A stretch of 64,000 bases of DNA, taken from NCBI RefSeq assembly GCF_004134825.1, contig NZ_SDPN01000016.1:1-64000 (forward strand), written 5' to 3'. The position numbers and the translations under genes were made by a program. The notes under the pieces were generated by a model. It saw only the letters and a list, made by a program, of their open reading frames with translations, was not told where the DNA came from and did not search any database. This DNA comes from Agromyces albus (GTDB lineage Bacteria > Actinomycetota > Actinomycetes > Actinomycetales > Microbacteriaceae). Shown one piece after another: positions 33,459 to 42,452 of this stretch. Positions within the stretch are counted from its first letter, which is position 1, and each line of letters begins with the position of its first letter.

Positions 33459-35348
33459 CTACCTCACGAACACCAGGTTCCAATTGTGATCGGCCGTGCC
33501 GGTGTCGTTCCATTGCAGGGCGTCGGCGCCGTCGGCCTTCGACATCCCCGAGATCCCGAGAACCTTGGAGGTGTAGACGTTAACGAACTTGTAACTGCCA
33601 TTCGCTGAGGTCACCAGCTGCCATTCGTGATCGAGCGTGCCGTTGTCGCTGTACTGAACGGCCTTGGCGCCGTCGAGCGTCGACATCGCCGATACTCCGA
33701 GCACCTTCCCCGAGTGGATGTTGGTGAGCTTGTAGTGCCCGTTCGCCAGTCGGGTCAGCATCCATTCGTGGTCGGCAGTGCCGGTGTCCGCCCACTGCAC
33801 CGCCTGAGCGTTGTTCGCCGTCGACATGCCCGAGATGCCGAGCACCTTATTGCTGTGCGCGTTGACGAGCTTGTAGATGCTCCCGCTCTGGATGGCGGGG
33901 GCGCTCCCCGCCGCGAACGTGATGTTGCTCGTATAGTTCCCGATGGCCACGTTCGCCGCGCCGGCAGTCGTGGCGACCTGCCCATTGATGGTGAGGTTCT
34001 CGAACGCGATGTTCTTCGTCATTTGCGTCGCGCTGTTGCCGTAGATGTCGTTGGTGTAGTTGTTCGGCCCGGTGTACGAGAAGTTCTTCACCGTCACGCC
34101 ATCGATGCCGCGGCCGACGGAGAGTCCGTATCCCGGGTTCTTGTAGGTAATGATGTCGAGGAACTTTCCCACGAGAACGTCCTCCCACCGGATGTCCGTG
34201 AACAAGACGTTCGTGACCAGATTGGAGTCGCTCGCCGTCAAGGAGATGGAGCGCACCTGGCTGAGCGGGTTGTGGGTCAGGATGTCGACATTCGAGACGG
34301 TGATGGCATTGATCGTGTCGGGAACGTCGGGATTTCCATGGGTTCCCACGTTGATCGGATGGGCGTTGCCCGGCATGAGCACCGAGTTGGTGACGTTGAA
34401 GTTGTTGCTGCTCCCGACGTGATCCCAGCGAGTGCCGTAGATGGCGATGCTGTCGTCACCGGTGCGAATGAACGAATCGTTGACGGTCACATTCGTGGAT
34501 GCCATGGAATCGACGCCGTCCGTCCATTTCCGGTAGGCGAAGAGCACGACGTTGTTCACTGTGATGTTGTTGGACGCGCCGATGTCGACGCCGTACCCGC
34601 CGTTGTTCGCATTGCCGTAGCCGTTGACGATGATGCCGTCGATGGTCACCCCGTTCGAACGATGCGTCTGGAAACCGATGCCCGCGGGCCGGTAGAGGAT
34701 CCCGCGGCCTCGGATCGTGACGTTGCTGACGTCGTTCGCGATGATCCCACCTCGAATTACCGCGCCGCCGGCGATGTACAGCGTCTTGCCGCTCGGAACG
34801 GTGATGTCCCCCGTGTCGTGGAACCCCGGCCCGTAATAGATGACGTTCGGGTCCGAAGCGCTCGGAACGTTCGTCTCGAGCGGGTTGGCGAAGATCATCA
34901 GGTCCTGGTCGACGTTGTCGTTCACGTCGACCACGACCTTCGTCGGGCCCGCGATGGTGAAGGTCCCGGTGGTTCCGGAGACGGCAGCGGTGATGCCCTC
35001 GGCCGAGGGCCTCACCTTCATCGTGGATACGGTTCCGAGGTTGTGGCTGACCGAGAGCTCCACCGGACCATCAGTATCGAAGCTCACGAAGGTGGCCCAC
35101 GATGCGCGGGACGGCCCGCCGATTCGCGTGCGGTATTCGTCGAGATCGACCCAGCTGCCCCCGAGTATGCGCACCCTGACCGTGTAGTCGGTGCTCATCT
35201 CGGGTCCGGCGGGGGCGGAATAGGTCTTCAGCGTCGTTGCGGCGGCGGCGGGAGACGTCGGGAAGACGATCGCCCATCCGAGTGCGACCACCACTGCCGC
35301 GAGCAGCGCGATCGCCCTGCCTCTTCTGGTCAGTCTGTACGTGTGCAT
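33459..35348 (-). CDS. Secreted GH28-like beta-helix hydrolase with ricin-type lectin domain
   Basis: A 629-residue exported protein. ATG 35348 follows GGGAAGGGA and begins a signal peptide (RLTRRGRAIA, hydrophobic core, SPAAAA). After a small beta domain (YTVRVRILGG), residues about 150-460 form a right-handed parallel beta-helix of the pectin-lyase/GH28 type, with WTDGVDSMAS and RTGDDSIAIYG at the positions of the catalytic aspartates and INVGTHG as the likely histidine site. The C-terminus is a three-repeat ricin B (CBM13-like) lectin, each repeat containing VLGISGMS or VLGVSAMS and ending in DHEW or DHNW. It probably cleaves polygalacturonan or rhamnogalacturonan outside the cell. Confidence 0.85.
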   Translation of the reverse strand: MHTYRLTRRGRAIALLAAVVVALGWAIVFPTSPAAAATTLKTYSAPAGPEMSTDYTVRVRILGGSWVDLDEYRTRIGGPSRASWATFVSFDTDGPVELSVSHNLGTVSTMKVRPSAEGITAAVSGTTGTFTIAGPTKVVVDVNDNVDQDLMIFANPLETNVPSASDPNVIYYGPGFHDTGDITVPSGKTLYIAGGAVIRGGIIANDVSNVTIRGRGILYRPAGIGFQTHRSNGVTIDGIIVNGYGNANNGGYGVDIGASNNITVNNVVLFAYRKWTDGVDSMASTNVTVNDSFIRTGDDSIAIYGTRWDHVGSSNNFNVTNSVLMPGNAHPINVGTHGNPDVPDTINAITVSNVDILTHNPLSQVRSISLTASDSNLVTNVLFTDIRWEDVLVGKFLDIITYKNPGYGLSVGRGIDGVTVKNFSYTGPNNYTNDIYGNSATQMTKNIAFENLTINGQVATTAGAANVAIGNYTSNITFAAGSAPAIQSGSIYKLVNAHSNKVLGISGMSTANNAQAVQWADTGTADHEWMLTRLANGHYKLTNIHSGKVLGVSAMSTLDGAKAVQYSDNGTLDHEWQLVTSANGSYKFVNVYTSKVLGISGMSKADGADALQWNDTGTADHNWNLVFVR

Positions 35349-35434
35349 GAGTGCGAGTCCCTTCCCAACGATGCTTGTGTGAGAAACCGTCGTGGACACG
35401 GCAACAAGAGCCTGGGACTGCTCTCTACACTGCC

Positions 35435-35458
35435 CAAGGCGCCAGCGGCGGCGCCTTG
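35435..35458. terminator. Hairpin between the GH127 and GH28-like genes
   Basis: Inverted repeat CAAGGCGCC, a 6-nt loop, then GGCGCCTTG. It could terminate the GH51-GH127 transcript before the GH28-like gene, which would then use its own promoter. Confidence 0.55.
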
Positions 35459-35615
35459 TTCAGGATGAGACGTCCTTGTCCAACATGTAACGGAAAGCGA
35501 ACACAGTCTGCCCTGTTCAACCTAGTCGTGTCCAGAGTTCGTCAGAAATAAGTCGTATATTCGCCTAGAGGGACCGGTTCCTGCATCACCCGCGTGCCGA
35601 GTTCTGCGCCGTCGG

Positions 35616-37877
35616 CTACCGGAGGAGGCGGATCGAGGTGACCCGCCCCGACCACGACCCGGGCGCAGCCCCGATCCGGACGCGACGATGCAGCGCGTCG
35701 TCGGTGAGGGGCGGGAGCTCGATCTCGATCTCGATCGGGGTATCGATCTCGGTCGTGACTTCGCCGATCCGCTCGTGAGCGAGGACCTCGCCGTTCACCT
35801 CGATCTCGAACTCCGCGCTCCGCGGGGACCGCAGCATCGAGATGCGCAGAGTCGACCCGAGCTGGTGGAAGTCGTTCAACACGACCTCGAGGGACTCCCT
35901 GGTCGACCGCCAGCGCAGATCTCCGACCGCACCGGTCTCCAACCCGGTGCCGGCGAAGCCGTGGTCGGATTCAGGCTGCTGCTCACCGAGTGCGACCGCA
36001 TCCAGCGTCTGCGCATCGAGGGTCAGTGCATGTCGGTCCTGAGCCTCGAGCGCCTCCCGGCGGCGGGCGACCGCACCATCCTCGGCCCACGGAAAGTAGA
36101 CCACGTAGCGTGCGTCGTGCAATCCGCCGAACGGCTCGAGCAGCACCGTTCCGCGCGATGAAGGAATGCGAAAGGCCAGGGACCCCGATTCGTCGCGCTG
36201 CATGACGGCGACATCGGCGGGAGTGAGGATCGGCGCGTCGGCGAGAGGCGAGAACCTTCCTGTTGCGATGTGACCCATGCGAGCGTCGTTCCCCAGCAGT
36301 GTCGCCGGGTCGAGATCCTCGGTGCGAGCCGCCAGGACGATGGGGCCGTAGCGGAGCGTGGCCCAGTCCGAGCCGTCGGGCAGTCGCTCGACCGTGATCG
36401 TCATCGGGAGTTCCACATCGACGACGTCGCCGTCCTCCCAGGCGCGACGCAGGACGAGGAAGTTCCGTTCCACGACGAGGGCTTCGACCGTGCTTCCGTT
36501 CACTCGCACGGTCGGGTCGCCCGCCAGCCAGCTCGGCCGGCGGATTCGAAGCGAGAACTCCCGGGGCGTGTCAAGTGCCAGGGTCAACCGCACGCTCTGC
36601 TCGTTCGGGAACCTCGTGTCCTGCATGAGGAGCAGCCCGAGCGTCGGGAGCTCGAGAGTCGACGGGGCGAACTGCAGCACGGACACCGTGTCGGAATCGC
36701 TCGCATAGAACGTCGCACCGTGCCGGGCGTGTGTTTCGATCCCGGTGCCGACACAGCACCAGTGGCAGTCATCGACGGTCGAATAATTCCGGTAGTGGCC
36801 CGGGCGCATCGACGTGAAGTAGACCAGCCCACCGTGGTCGGGGTGCTGAGACGACAACAGGTGGTTGTACAGCGCGCGCTCGACGTAGTCGAGGTCTGCG
36901 GCGTCGTCGCTCGCCGTGAACAGTTCGGCAGACAGCTTCACCATGTTGTAGGTGTTGCAGGTCTCGGGGCCTTCTCGGTCTTCGATCATCGGGGTGAAGT
37001 CGGATGCCGCGTGGAAATGCTCGCGCACGCTGTTGCCCCCGATGCTGACGCTGCGGTGATGGACGACCGTCTCCCAGAAGAAGGCCGCCGCCGCCGCAAG
37101 GTCGGCGTCGTCGGTCAGTCGAGCCAGACGCGCGAAGCCGACGACCTGCGGGATCTGCGTGTTCGCATGCAACCCGGTGAGCTCGTCGACACCGATGGCC
37201 AGCGGGTCGAGCAGGGCGCGGCGGGTGAAGCGCCGCGCCATCCTCGCATGGCGCTCATCCCCGGTCGCCTCATAGAGATCGGAGTAGACGTCGTTCATCC
37301 CCCCGAACTCGGTGGCGAGCATGAGCTGGAATCGATCTTCATCGATGCCGGCGGCGAGCTCTTCCCACCAATCCGCGAGTCGGAGCAGCACGTCGAGTGC
37401 GCCGTCGACGGCTGCGAAACGGTGGGCATCGAGCAGGCCTGCGTAGGTCTTGTGGAGGTTGTACCACGGGACCCATCGTCCGTCGCGCGAAAAGGTGTCG
37501 GCCGTGATCCCGGACCTCACCTCATCCCAGAGCTGACGACTGTTCGGCACGCCTCCGATGTATCCGGTGCCGAGGTGGGCCTGAGCACGGGCGAGCTCAT
37601 CGATCATGTAGCGGAGGCGGTCGCGGGCGTCGATGTCTCCCGTCGACGCGACGAGCAGCGCGAGCGCCGACAGGTAGTGACCGCCGATGTGCCCGTCGAG
37701 GCCGGACGACTCCCAGTTGCCGTAGCTCGGCTTTCGTGGCGACAGGCCTGCCTCTCTGAGGAATGGGGCGAGCAGTCGGTCGGGGTCGAGCGCGAACACG
37801 TACCGTCGGCCGGCCTCCTGTGAGTCGAGGAGTGGTCCGCCGGTCAGCCGCACGGAGGAGAGCGGGGCGAAGGTCAT
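35616..37877 (-). CDS. Beta-L-arabinofuranosidase, glycoside hydrolase family 127
   Basis: A 753-residue retaining glycosidase acting on beta-linked L-arabinofuranose of hydroxyproline-rich plant proteins or similar glycans. The (alpha/alpha)6 barrel carries FGGMNDVYSDLYEATGDERH and HRSVSIGGNSVREHF. The family's zinc-thiolate site is intact: GPETCNTYNMVKLS (Glu and Cys) and DDCHWCCVGTGIE, whose CC pair includes the cysteine nucleophile of the characterised Bifidobacterium enzyme HypBA1. Two C-terminal beta domains follow. No signal peptide is seen, so substrates are taken up first. The ATG overlaps the GH51 stop (ATGA), so both are made from one message. Confidence 0.93.
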   Translation of the reverse strand: MTFAPLSSVRLTGGPLLDSQEAGRRYVFALDPDRLLAPFLREAGLSPRKPSYGNWESSGLDGHIGGHYLSALALLVASTGDIDARDRLRYMIDELARAQAHLGTGYIGGVPNSRQLWDEVRSGITADTFSRDGRWVPWYNLHKTYAGLLDAHRFAAVDGALDVLLRLADWWEELAAGIDEDRFQLMLATEFGGMNDVYSDLYEATGDERHARMARRFTRRALLDPLAIGVDELTGLHANTQIPQVVGFARLARLTDDADLAAAAAFFWETVVHHRSVSIGGNSVREHFHAASDFTPMIEDREGPETCNTYNMVKLSAELFTASDDAADLDYVERALYNHLLSSQHPDHGGLVYFTSMRPGHYRNYSTVDDCHWCCVGTGIETHARHGATFYASDSDTVSVLQFAPSTLELPTLGLLLMQDTRFPNEQSVRLTLALDTPREFSLRIRRPSWLAGDPTVRVNGSTVEALVVERNFLVLRRAWEDGDVVDVELPMTITVERLPDGSDWATLRYGPIVLAARTEDLDPATLLGNDARMGHIATGRFSPLADAPILTPADVAVMQRDESGSLAFRIPSSRGTVLLEPFGGLHDARYVVYFPWAEDGAVARRREALEAQDRHALTLDAQTLDAVALGEQQPESDHGFAGTGLETGAVGDLRWRSTRESLEVVLNDFHQLGSTLRISMLRSPRSAEFEIEVNGEVLAHERIGEVTTEIDTPIEIEIELPPLTDDALHRRVRIGAAPGSWSGRVTSIRLLR

Positions 37878-39415
37878 CGAACGCCGGCTCCCAGTGCGAG
37901 CGAGACGGTCGTGTACGAAGCGGGCGGCAGAGTGATCTCGAGCACGCCGTCGACGATGCGCACCTTGTCGAGTGCACGGGGCGCGACGGCCGCCGGGTTC
38001 GTGGGCGTATTGTGCGCGCCGAGCGTCGGTGCGGTGAGCACGCGACCGGTCGCGCCGGTGACGACGGCACCTCGCAGGTCGATGCTGAGTGCGAGCTCCT
38101 CGGTCGCGTGTCCGTTGGTGAGGGAGATCAGGGCGGACCCGTCCTTCGTGGATGCAGATGTTGACAGCACATCGACCGGGCCGCGTGCAGTCTGCTCGCG
38201 TGGCGTCTCGTCGAGCACATGTACGGAGAGCGTCCGCGCGTCGTGGTGCCCGGTGTTCATCTCGAACACGTGGTACGTCGGCGTGAGCACGAGCGAGCCC
38301 GTCTCGGCATCCGCGAACAGCATGGCCTGGAGGACGTTCACGGTCTGAGCGATGTTCGCCATCACGAGCCGGCCGGCGTGCCGATGGAACGCGTCGAAGT
38401 GATAGCTCGCCACGAGCGCATCCCGCAGCGCGTTCTGCTGCTCGAGGAAGCCGGGATTCGTTCCGGGCGTGGGGTTCCACCACGTGCCCCACTCGTCGAG
38501 CACCAGCCCGACCTTCTTCCCGGGGTCGTACACGTCCATCATGGCGCTATGCCCCTCGAGGAACGACTCGATGCGACGCACGATCGCCAGCGAGAGGTAG
38601 TGCTCATCGGTCGTGAACTCGAGCGCGTCACCCTTGTCCTCCCAAGGGCCCGTCAGGGTGTAAGCGTGGAACGAGACGGCCTGGAACAAGTCGCGCGGCA
38701 CCTGCTCGTTGCCGATGTGACTCAGCGCCTCCATGAGGGTCTTGGTCCACACGAAGTCCCCGTCCGAAGCACCCGCGGCGATGCGATACAGCTGGTTGCC
38801 GCCGTGGTTGCGCGTGTAGGTCGAGTACTGGCGGGCGAGTTCGGTGAAGGAGTGCGCGGTCATCGTGCCGCCGCACCCCCACGGCTCGTTGCCGATGCCC
38901 CAGAACGGCACTTTCCAGGCCGCGTCTCGCCCGTTCTGCCGACGGAGGGTCGCCATCGGCGAGTCGTCGTCGCGCGTGACGTACTCGACCCAGTCGCTCA
39001 TCTCCTGCACGGTGCCGGAGCCGACGTTTCCGCTGATGTACGGGTCAGCGCCGAGCAGTTCGCACAACTCCATGAACTCGTGGGTGCCGAAGGAGTTGTC
39101 TTCGACGACGTCACCCCAGTGACTGTTGATCATGCGAGGGCGTTGTTCGCGCGGGCCGATACCGTCACGCCAGTGGTATTCGTCGGCGAAGCAACCGCCC
39201 GGCCACCGCAGGTTGGGGATCTTCAGCTTCCGCAGCGCATTGACGACATCGAGGCGGATGCCGTTGTGGTTCGGGAGGTTCGAGTCCGGTCCGACCCAGA
39301 AGCCACCGTAGATGCACCGCCCGAGGTGCTCGGCGAAGTGTCCGTAGAGATGGCGGCTGATGGTCGCACCGGGAAGATCGAGGTTGATGATGGCGCGCAG
39401 GGCGGGAGATGACAC
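37874..39415 (-). CDS. Alpha-L-arabinofuranosidase, glycoside hydrolase family 51
   Basis: A 513-residue intracellular retaining enzyme that releases alpha-L-arabinofuranose from arabinan or arabinoxylan oligosaccharides. Family markers are SRHLYGHFAEHLGRCIYGG, NLRWPGGCFADEYHWRDGIG, the acid/base Glu in WGIGNEPWGCGG and the nucleophile Glu in LVLDEWGTWW. The C-terminal beta-sandwich ends the protein at the usual length of about 500. First gene of an operon with GH127; a LacI-type palindrome lies 15 bp upstream of the ATG. Confidence 0.95.
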   Translation of the reverse strand: MSSPALRAIINLDLPGATISRHLYGHFAEHLGRCIYGGFWVGPDSNLPNHNGIRLDVVNALRKLKIPNLRWPGGCFADEYHWRDGIGPREQRPRMINSHWGDVVEDNSFGTHEFMELCELLGADPYISGNVGSGTVQEMSDWVEYVTRDDDSPMATLRRQNGRDAAWKVPFWGIGNEPWGCGGTMTAHSFTELARQYSTYTRNHGGNQLYRIAAGASDGDFVWTKTLMEALSHIGNEQVPRDLFQAVSFHAYTLTGPWEDKGDALEFTTDEHYLSLAIVRRIESFLEGHSAMMDVYDPGKKVGLVLDEWGTWWNPTPGTNPGFLEQQNALRDALVASYHFDAFHRHAGRLVMANIAQTVNVLQAMLFADAETGSLVLTPTYHVFEMNTGHHDARTLSVHVLDETPREQTARGPVDVLSTSASTKDGSALISLTNGHATEELALSIDLRGAVVTGATGRVLTAPTLGAHNTPTNPAAVAPRALDKVRIVDGVLEITLPPASYTTVSLALGAGVR

Positions 39416-39430
39416 GTTGGTCCTTTCACT

Positions 39431-39442
39431 TGTATCGATACA
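39431..39442. promoter_or_regulatory. LacI-type operator upstream of GH51
   Basis: TGTATCGATACA is a perfect 12-bp palindrome with a central CG, 15 bp before the GH51 ATG. A one-mismatch copy precedes the LacI gene at 46302. A ROK-like half site GTGTTCG is also present at 39520-39526. Confidence 0.65.
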
Positions 39443-39563
39443 TGTTCCAATTGCGGGGGCGTCGTTGTCAACTGAGCCCTGATGGATGACTGCAACCTAC
39501 GGGGACTTCGGCCCTCAGTGTGTTCGAACTCCGACACATATCGCGCCGGTTCTGAGGCGAGTG

Positions 39564-40346
39564 TCACGGACGTCCCGACCCGCCTGCCATCAGCATGAGG
39601 CACCTGATCTCCTCGTCCGGCCGACTGACCGGGTGCGACGCCGGAGGGTCATCGATGAACTCGATCCCGAGTCGTTCCTCGGTCTCCTCGATGTCCCAGC
39701 GACCGCGAGCGCCGTTGGATGCGATGAGAAACGGGCCGGCCGGTCGTTGCAGGATGACAGCGCGCACGGCGGTGGCGAAGTCACGGTCGCTCGTCCAGTT
39801 CGACCGGTACAGCGCGTCCACCGGCTTCCACCCGACGAGCCCGAGCCGCAGCGCGGTGAACACCGCATCACGCTGCATGCACGCGAGGCCGAGCACATCC
39901 TCAGCGAACACCTTCCCGGCGCCATAGTCGCAACATGGCCAAACCGGATCGGAGGCCCGTACCGGGCGGTGACCGGCGACATCGTGCCGGCCGAGCGTAT
40001 GGATGGAGCTCGCCATCACCAGGTGCCGTACGTTCGACCGCTCGACGGCGTCGGCCAGGCCGGCCGCGAGCTCTGCGACCTCGTGGATCACCGTTCGGGC
40101 GTCTTGGAAGGGCGACGCGTTTCCCGCGAGATGCACGACGACGTCGGCATCGCGAATGACGGTGTCCCACCCCTCATGCTCCCGCAGATCGACCACGACC
40201 CGTTCGGCGGTCGGCGGCGCATCGGTTGGCGCCCGACGGTCCACGAGACGCATCCGAGCAACCCCATCGAGCGCGGCCACCACGCGACGCCCGACGACGC
40301 CACTCGCTCCCGTCACGACGACGAGCGGGACCCTGTCGCTCGTCAT
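39564..40346 (-). CDS. Uronate-dehydrogenase-like NAD-dependent SDR
   Basis: A 260-residue extended SDR. It has the glycine motif TGASGVVGRRV and the YxxxK catalytic pair in YGAGKVFAED. Several segments parallel the characterised uronate dehydrogenases: VMASSIHTLGRHD, YGAGKVFAEDVLG, WTSDRDFATAVRAV and NGARGRWDIE. Those enzymes oxidise D-galacturonate or D-glucuronate to the aldarolactone. ATG 40346 begins five bases after the stop of the enolase-superfamily gene. This is the last gene of the SBP-permease-permease-enolase-SDR operon, which fits uptake and oxidation of pectin-derived sugars. Substrate preference is inferred. Confidence 0.75.
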   Translation of the reverse strand: MTSDRVPLVVVTGASGVVGRRVVAALDGVARMRLVDRRAPTDAPPTAERVVVDLREHEGWDTVIRDADVVVHLAGNASPFQDARTVIHEVAELAAGLADAVERSNVRHLVMASSIHTLGRHDVAGHRPVRASDPVWPCCDYGAGKVFAEDVLGLACMQRDAVFTALRLGLVGWKPVDALYRSNWTSDRDFATAVRAVILQRPAGPFLIASNGARGRWDIEETEERLGIEFIDDPPASHPVSRPDEEIRCLMLMAGGSGRP

Positions 40347-40350
40347 CGCA

Positions 40351-41538
40351 TCACCAGTTCGCGACGGATCCGTCCGGTCGACGCAACTCCGGCATCGGAA
40401 CGATCTCCGCGCGATGAGCGCGGGCTGCGTCGAGGTCCACCTCGAGCCCGAGCCCGGGTGCCGATGTCGGGAGCATCCATTCGCCATCCATGTGCATCTG
40501 TACTGGGAACACGTCGTTCACGCGGGTTCCCGGTATCTGATACTGCTCCTGGATACCGAAGGCTGGCAAGGTCAGGTTGAGCTGGAATGAAGCGGCGGTC
40601 GCGATCGGTCCGAGGGGGTTGTGCGTCGCCGTGCGAATGTGATGGGTCTCGCACCAGCCGGCGATCTTCTTCGCCTCGGTGAGCCCGCCGACGATGCACA
40701 GGTCGAAGCGGGCGAAGTCGACCGCGTCGTTCTCGATCAGGTGGCGGATGTCCCATTTCGACGCTGCGTGCTCCCCCGCGGCGAGCGGCACGGTCGTCCG
40801 CTGACGCAAGGTGTCGTAGATCGTCGTGTTCTCCCAGCGCAGTGGATCCTCGACGAAGTACATGTCGACGGGCTCGAGTTCGCGGCACAGGTTGGTGGCA
40901 TCGCCGAGATCGAGTCGCGTGTGCACGTCGAGAATCATGTCGATCCGATCGCCGAACTCGGAACGCAGCGCTTCGCAGCTCTGGATCGACGACCGCGTCG
41001 CGCGACGCGAGTCGATGATGTTGCCCTCGGATGGCACGCCGAATCGCACGACGGTCCATCCCTCCTCGAGCGCCGCGTGAGCGGACTCGATGAGTTGGGC
41101 GTCGTTGTTCCCCACGATGTGCCGGTAGCACTGCACGCGGTCGCGGGCAGCCCCTCCGAGCAACTCGTAGATCGGGAGCCCCAGTGCCTTGCCCTTGATG
41201 TCCCACAACGCGATATCGATCGCCGAGATGGCCGACATGAGTGCCCGGTCCGCGGGGTAGAAGCCGGACCGTGCCATGACCTGCCAGAGATGCTCGGTTC
41301 GGAACGGGTCCTGGCCGAGCAGCAGCGGCTTGAAGTGTTCGATGGCGCCGCGCGAGGCGAGTTGGCGCGAGCGCAGACCCACCTCGCCCACTCCGAATAC
41401 GCCGCCGTCGGTGTGCACGACGACCATCATCATGACGCCGCCGTCATCGATCTGCAGCACCTCGATGTCGCTGATGCGCAGCTCGGGCCGCGAGCTCGGT
41501 GCCACGTCACCGCGAATCGCGGGGGCCACGGTGCTCAT
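40351..41538 (-). CDS. Enolase-superfamily sugar-acid dehydratase or cycloisomerase
   Basis: A 395-residue mandelate-racemase-type enzyme. The metal ligands are visible as Asp in MILDVHTRLDL, Glu in FVEDPLRW and Glu in AAGEHAASK, and the C-terminal barrel has TATHNPLGPIATAASFQL with the catalytic-type His. The pattern resembles galactonate dehydratases; in an operon with a uronate-dehydrogenase-like SDR it could instead open an aldarolactone (galactarolactone cycloisomerase role). ATG 41538 overlaps the upstream permease stop (ATGA). Confidence 0.85.
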   Translation of the reverse strand: MSTVAPAIRGDVAPSSRPELRISDIEVLQIDDGGVMMMVVVHTDGGVFGVGEVGLRSRQLASRGAIEHFKPLLLGQDPFRTEHLWQVMARSGFYPADRALMSAISAIDIALWDIKGKALGLPIYELLGGAARDRVQCYRHIVGNNDAQLIESAHAALEEGWTVVRFGVPSEGNIIDSRRATRSSIQSCEALRSEFGDRIDMILDVHTRLDLGDATNLCRELEPVDMYFVEDPLRWENTTIYDTLRQRTTVPLAAGEHAASKWDIRHLIENDAVDFARFDLCIVGGLTEAKKIAGWCETHHIRTATHNPLGPIATAASFQLNLTLPAFGIQEQYQIPGTRVNDVFPVQMHMDGEWMLPTSAPGLGLEVDLDAARAHRAEIVPMPELRRPDGSVANW

Positions 41539-42452
41539 CCCTTCAGCCCCGAACCGGCGAAGCCGCTCACGTACGCCCGCTGCGCGACGAAGAAGAGCAC
41601 GACGACGGGAATCACGTAGAGAATTGCCGCAGCCGCGATCAGGTTGTTGATCGGGAACCCGGCCGCGTTCACGAACTGCGTGGCCACCGCCTGGGCGAGC
41701 GTCATCCGGTCGCTGTCGAGTAGAAGCGTCGGGGCGACGAAGTCGCCCCAGACGCCATTGAACGACAGCACGAACGCGGTCACGAGGATCGGCTTCGACA
41801 ACGGCAGGAAGATCTGCCACCAGATGCGGAAGTGGCTGCACCCATCGAGCCGGGCCGCTTCCTCGAGTTCGCGAGGAAGCGACGCGAAGAACTGCCGGAA
41901 CAGGAAGATGAGGTAGGGAGCGCCGGAGAGCCCCCACAGCACCCACGGCCAGTACGTGCCGACGAGACCGACTCTCGCGAACAGCAGGTAGGTCGGAATG
42001 AGGGTGATGATCGGAGGCATCATCATCAGGGCGATGAGGACGGCGAACAGCGGTCGCTTGCCGCGCCCGGGCAGGCGCGCGAACCCGTACCCGACGAGGG
42101 CCGACGTCAGCGTCGTCAGCGCTCCGCTCACCGTCGCAAGGAACAGCGAGTTGCCGGCGTACAGCCAGAACGGGCGTATGGATGTCGCATCCGCATAGTT
42201 CTCGGGATGCGGCGGGATCGGGAACCAGACGCTCGAGTCGCCGAGCTGGTCGAGTGACTTGAGCGAGGTCACGAGCAACCACACGACCGGCACGAACAGG
42301 AAGATCGAGAAGAGCATCAGGCCCCAGAAGACGAACGGATGCTTCTCCCGGGCGTCCTTCATTCGGCGGCCCTGCGATCGCTTCAACGGCCGGCGCGGTT
42401 CGAGGGGAGCGACGGCGGCCTCCACGGCGGGTGGATCGAGCGTGGTGGTCAT
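41535..42452 (-). CDS. Carbohydrate ABC transporter permease (MalG type)
   Basis: A 305-residue permease with six predicted helices after a basic cytoplasmic N-terminus. The EAA coupling loop is LPRELEEAARLDGCSHFRIWWQIFLPLSKP, giving the conserved EAA-x3-G. The C-terminus ends GSGLKG, the usual MalG-type ending in which a TxGLKG/SGLKG motif occurs. Its ATG overlaps the stop of the first permease. No ATPase is encoded in the operon, so a shared MsiK-like ATPase elsewhere is expected. Confidence 0.93.
   Translation of the reverse strand: MTTTLDPPAVEAAVAPLEPRRPLKRSQGRRMKDAREKHPFVFWGLMLFSIFLFVPVVWLLVTSLKSLDQLGDSSVWFPIPPHPENYADATSIRPFWLYAGNSLFLATVSGALTTLTSALVGYGFARLPGRGKRPLFAVLIALMMMPPIITLIPTYLLFARVGLVGTYWPWVLWGLSGAPYLIFLFRQFFASLPRELEEAARLDGCSHFRIWWQIFLPLSKPILVTAFVLSFNGVWGDFVAPTLLLDSDRMTLAQAVATQFVNAAGFPINNLIAAAAILYVIPVVVLFFVAQRAYVSGFAGSGLKG

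Noticed and set aside
33627-35468. A 613-codon plus-strand frame over the GH28-like gene
   Set aside because: The minus-strand product has a signal peptide, beta-helix motifs and a ricin domain; the plus frame is a valine/arginine-rich shadow.
36270-37823. A 517-codon open frame on the plus strand inside GH127
   Set aside because: Antisense shadow of a well-supported glycosidase gene; the peptide shows no family motif.
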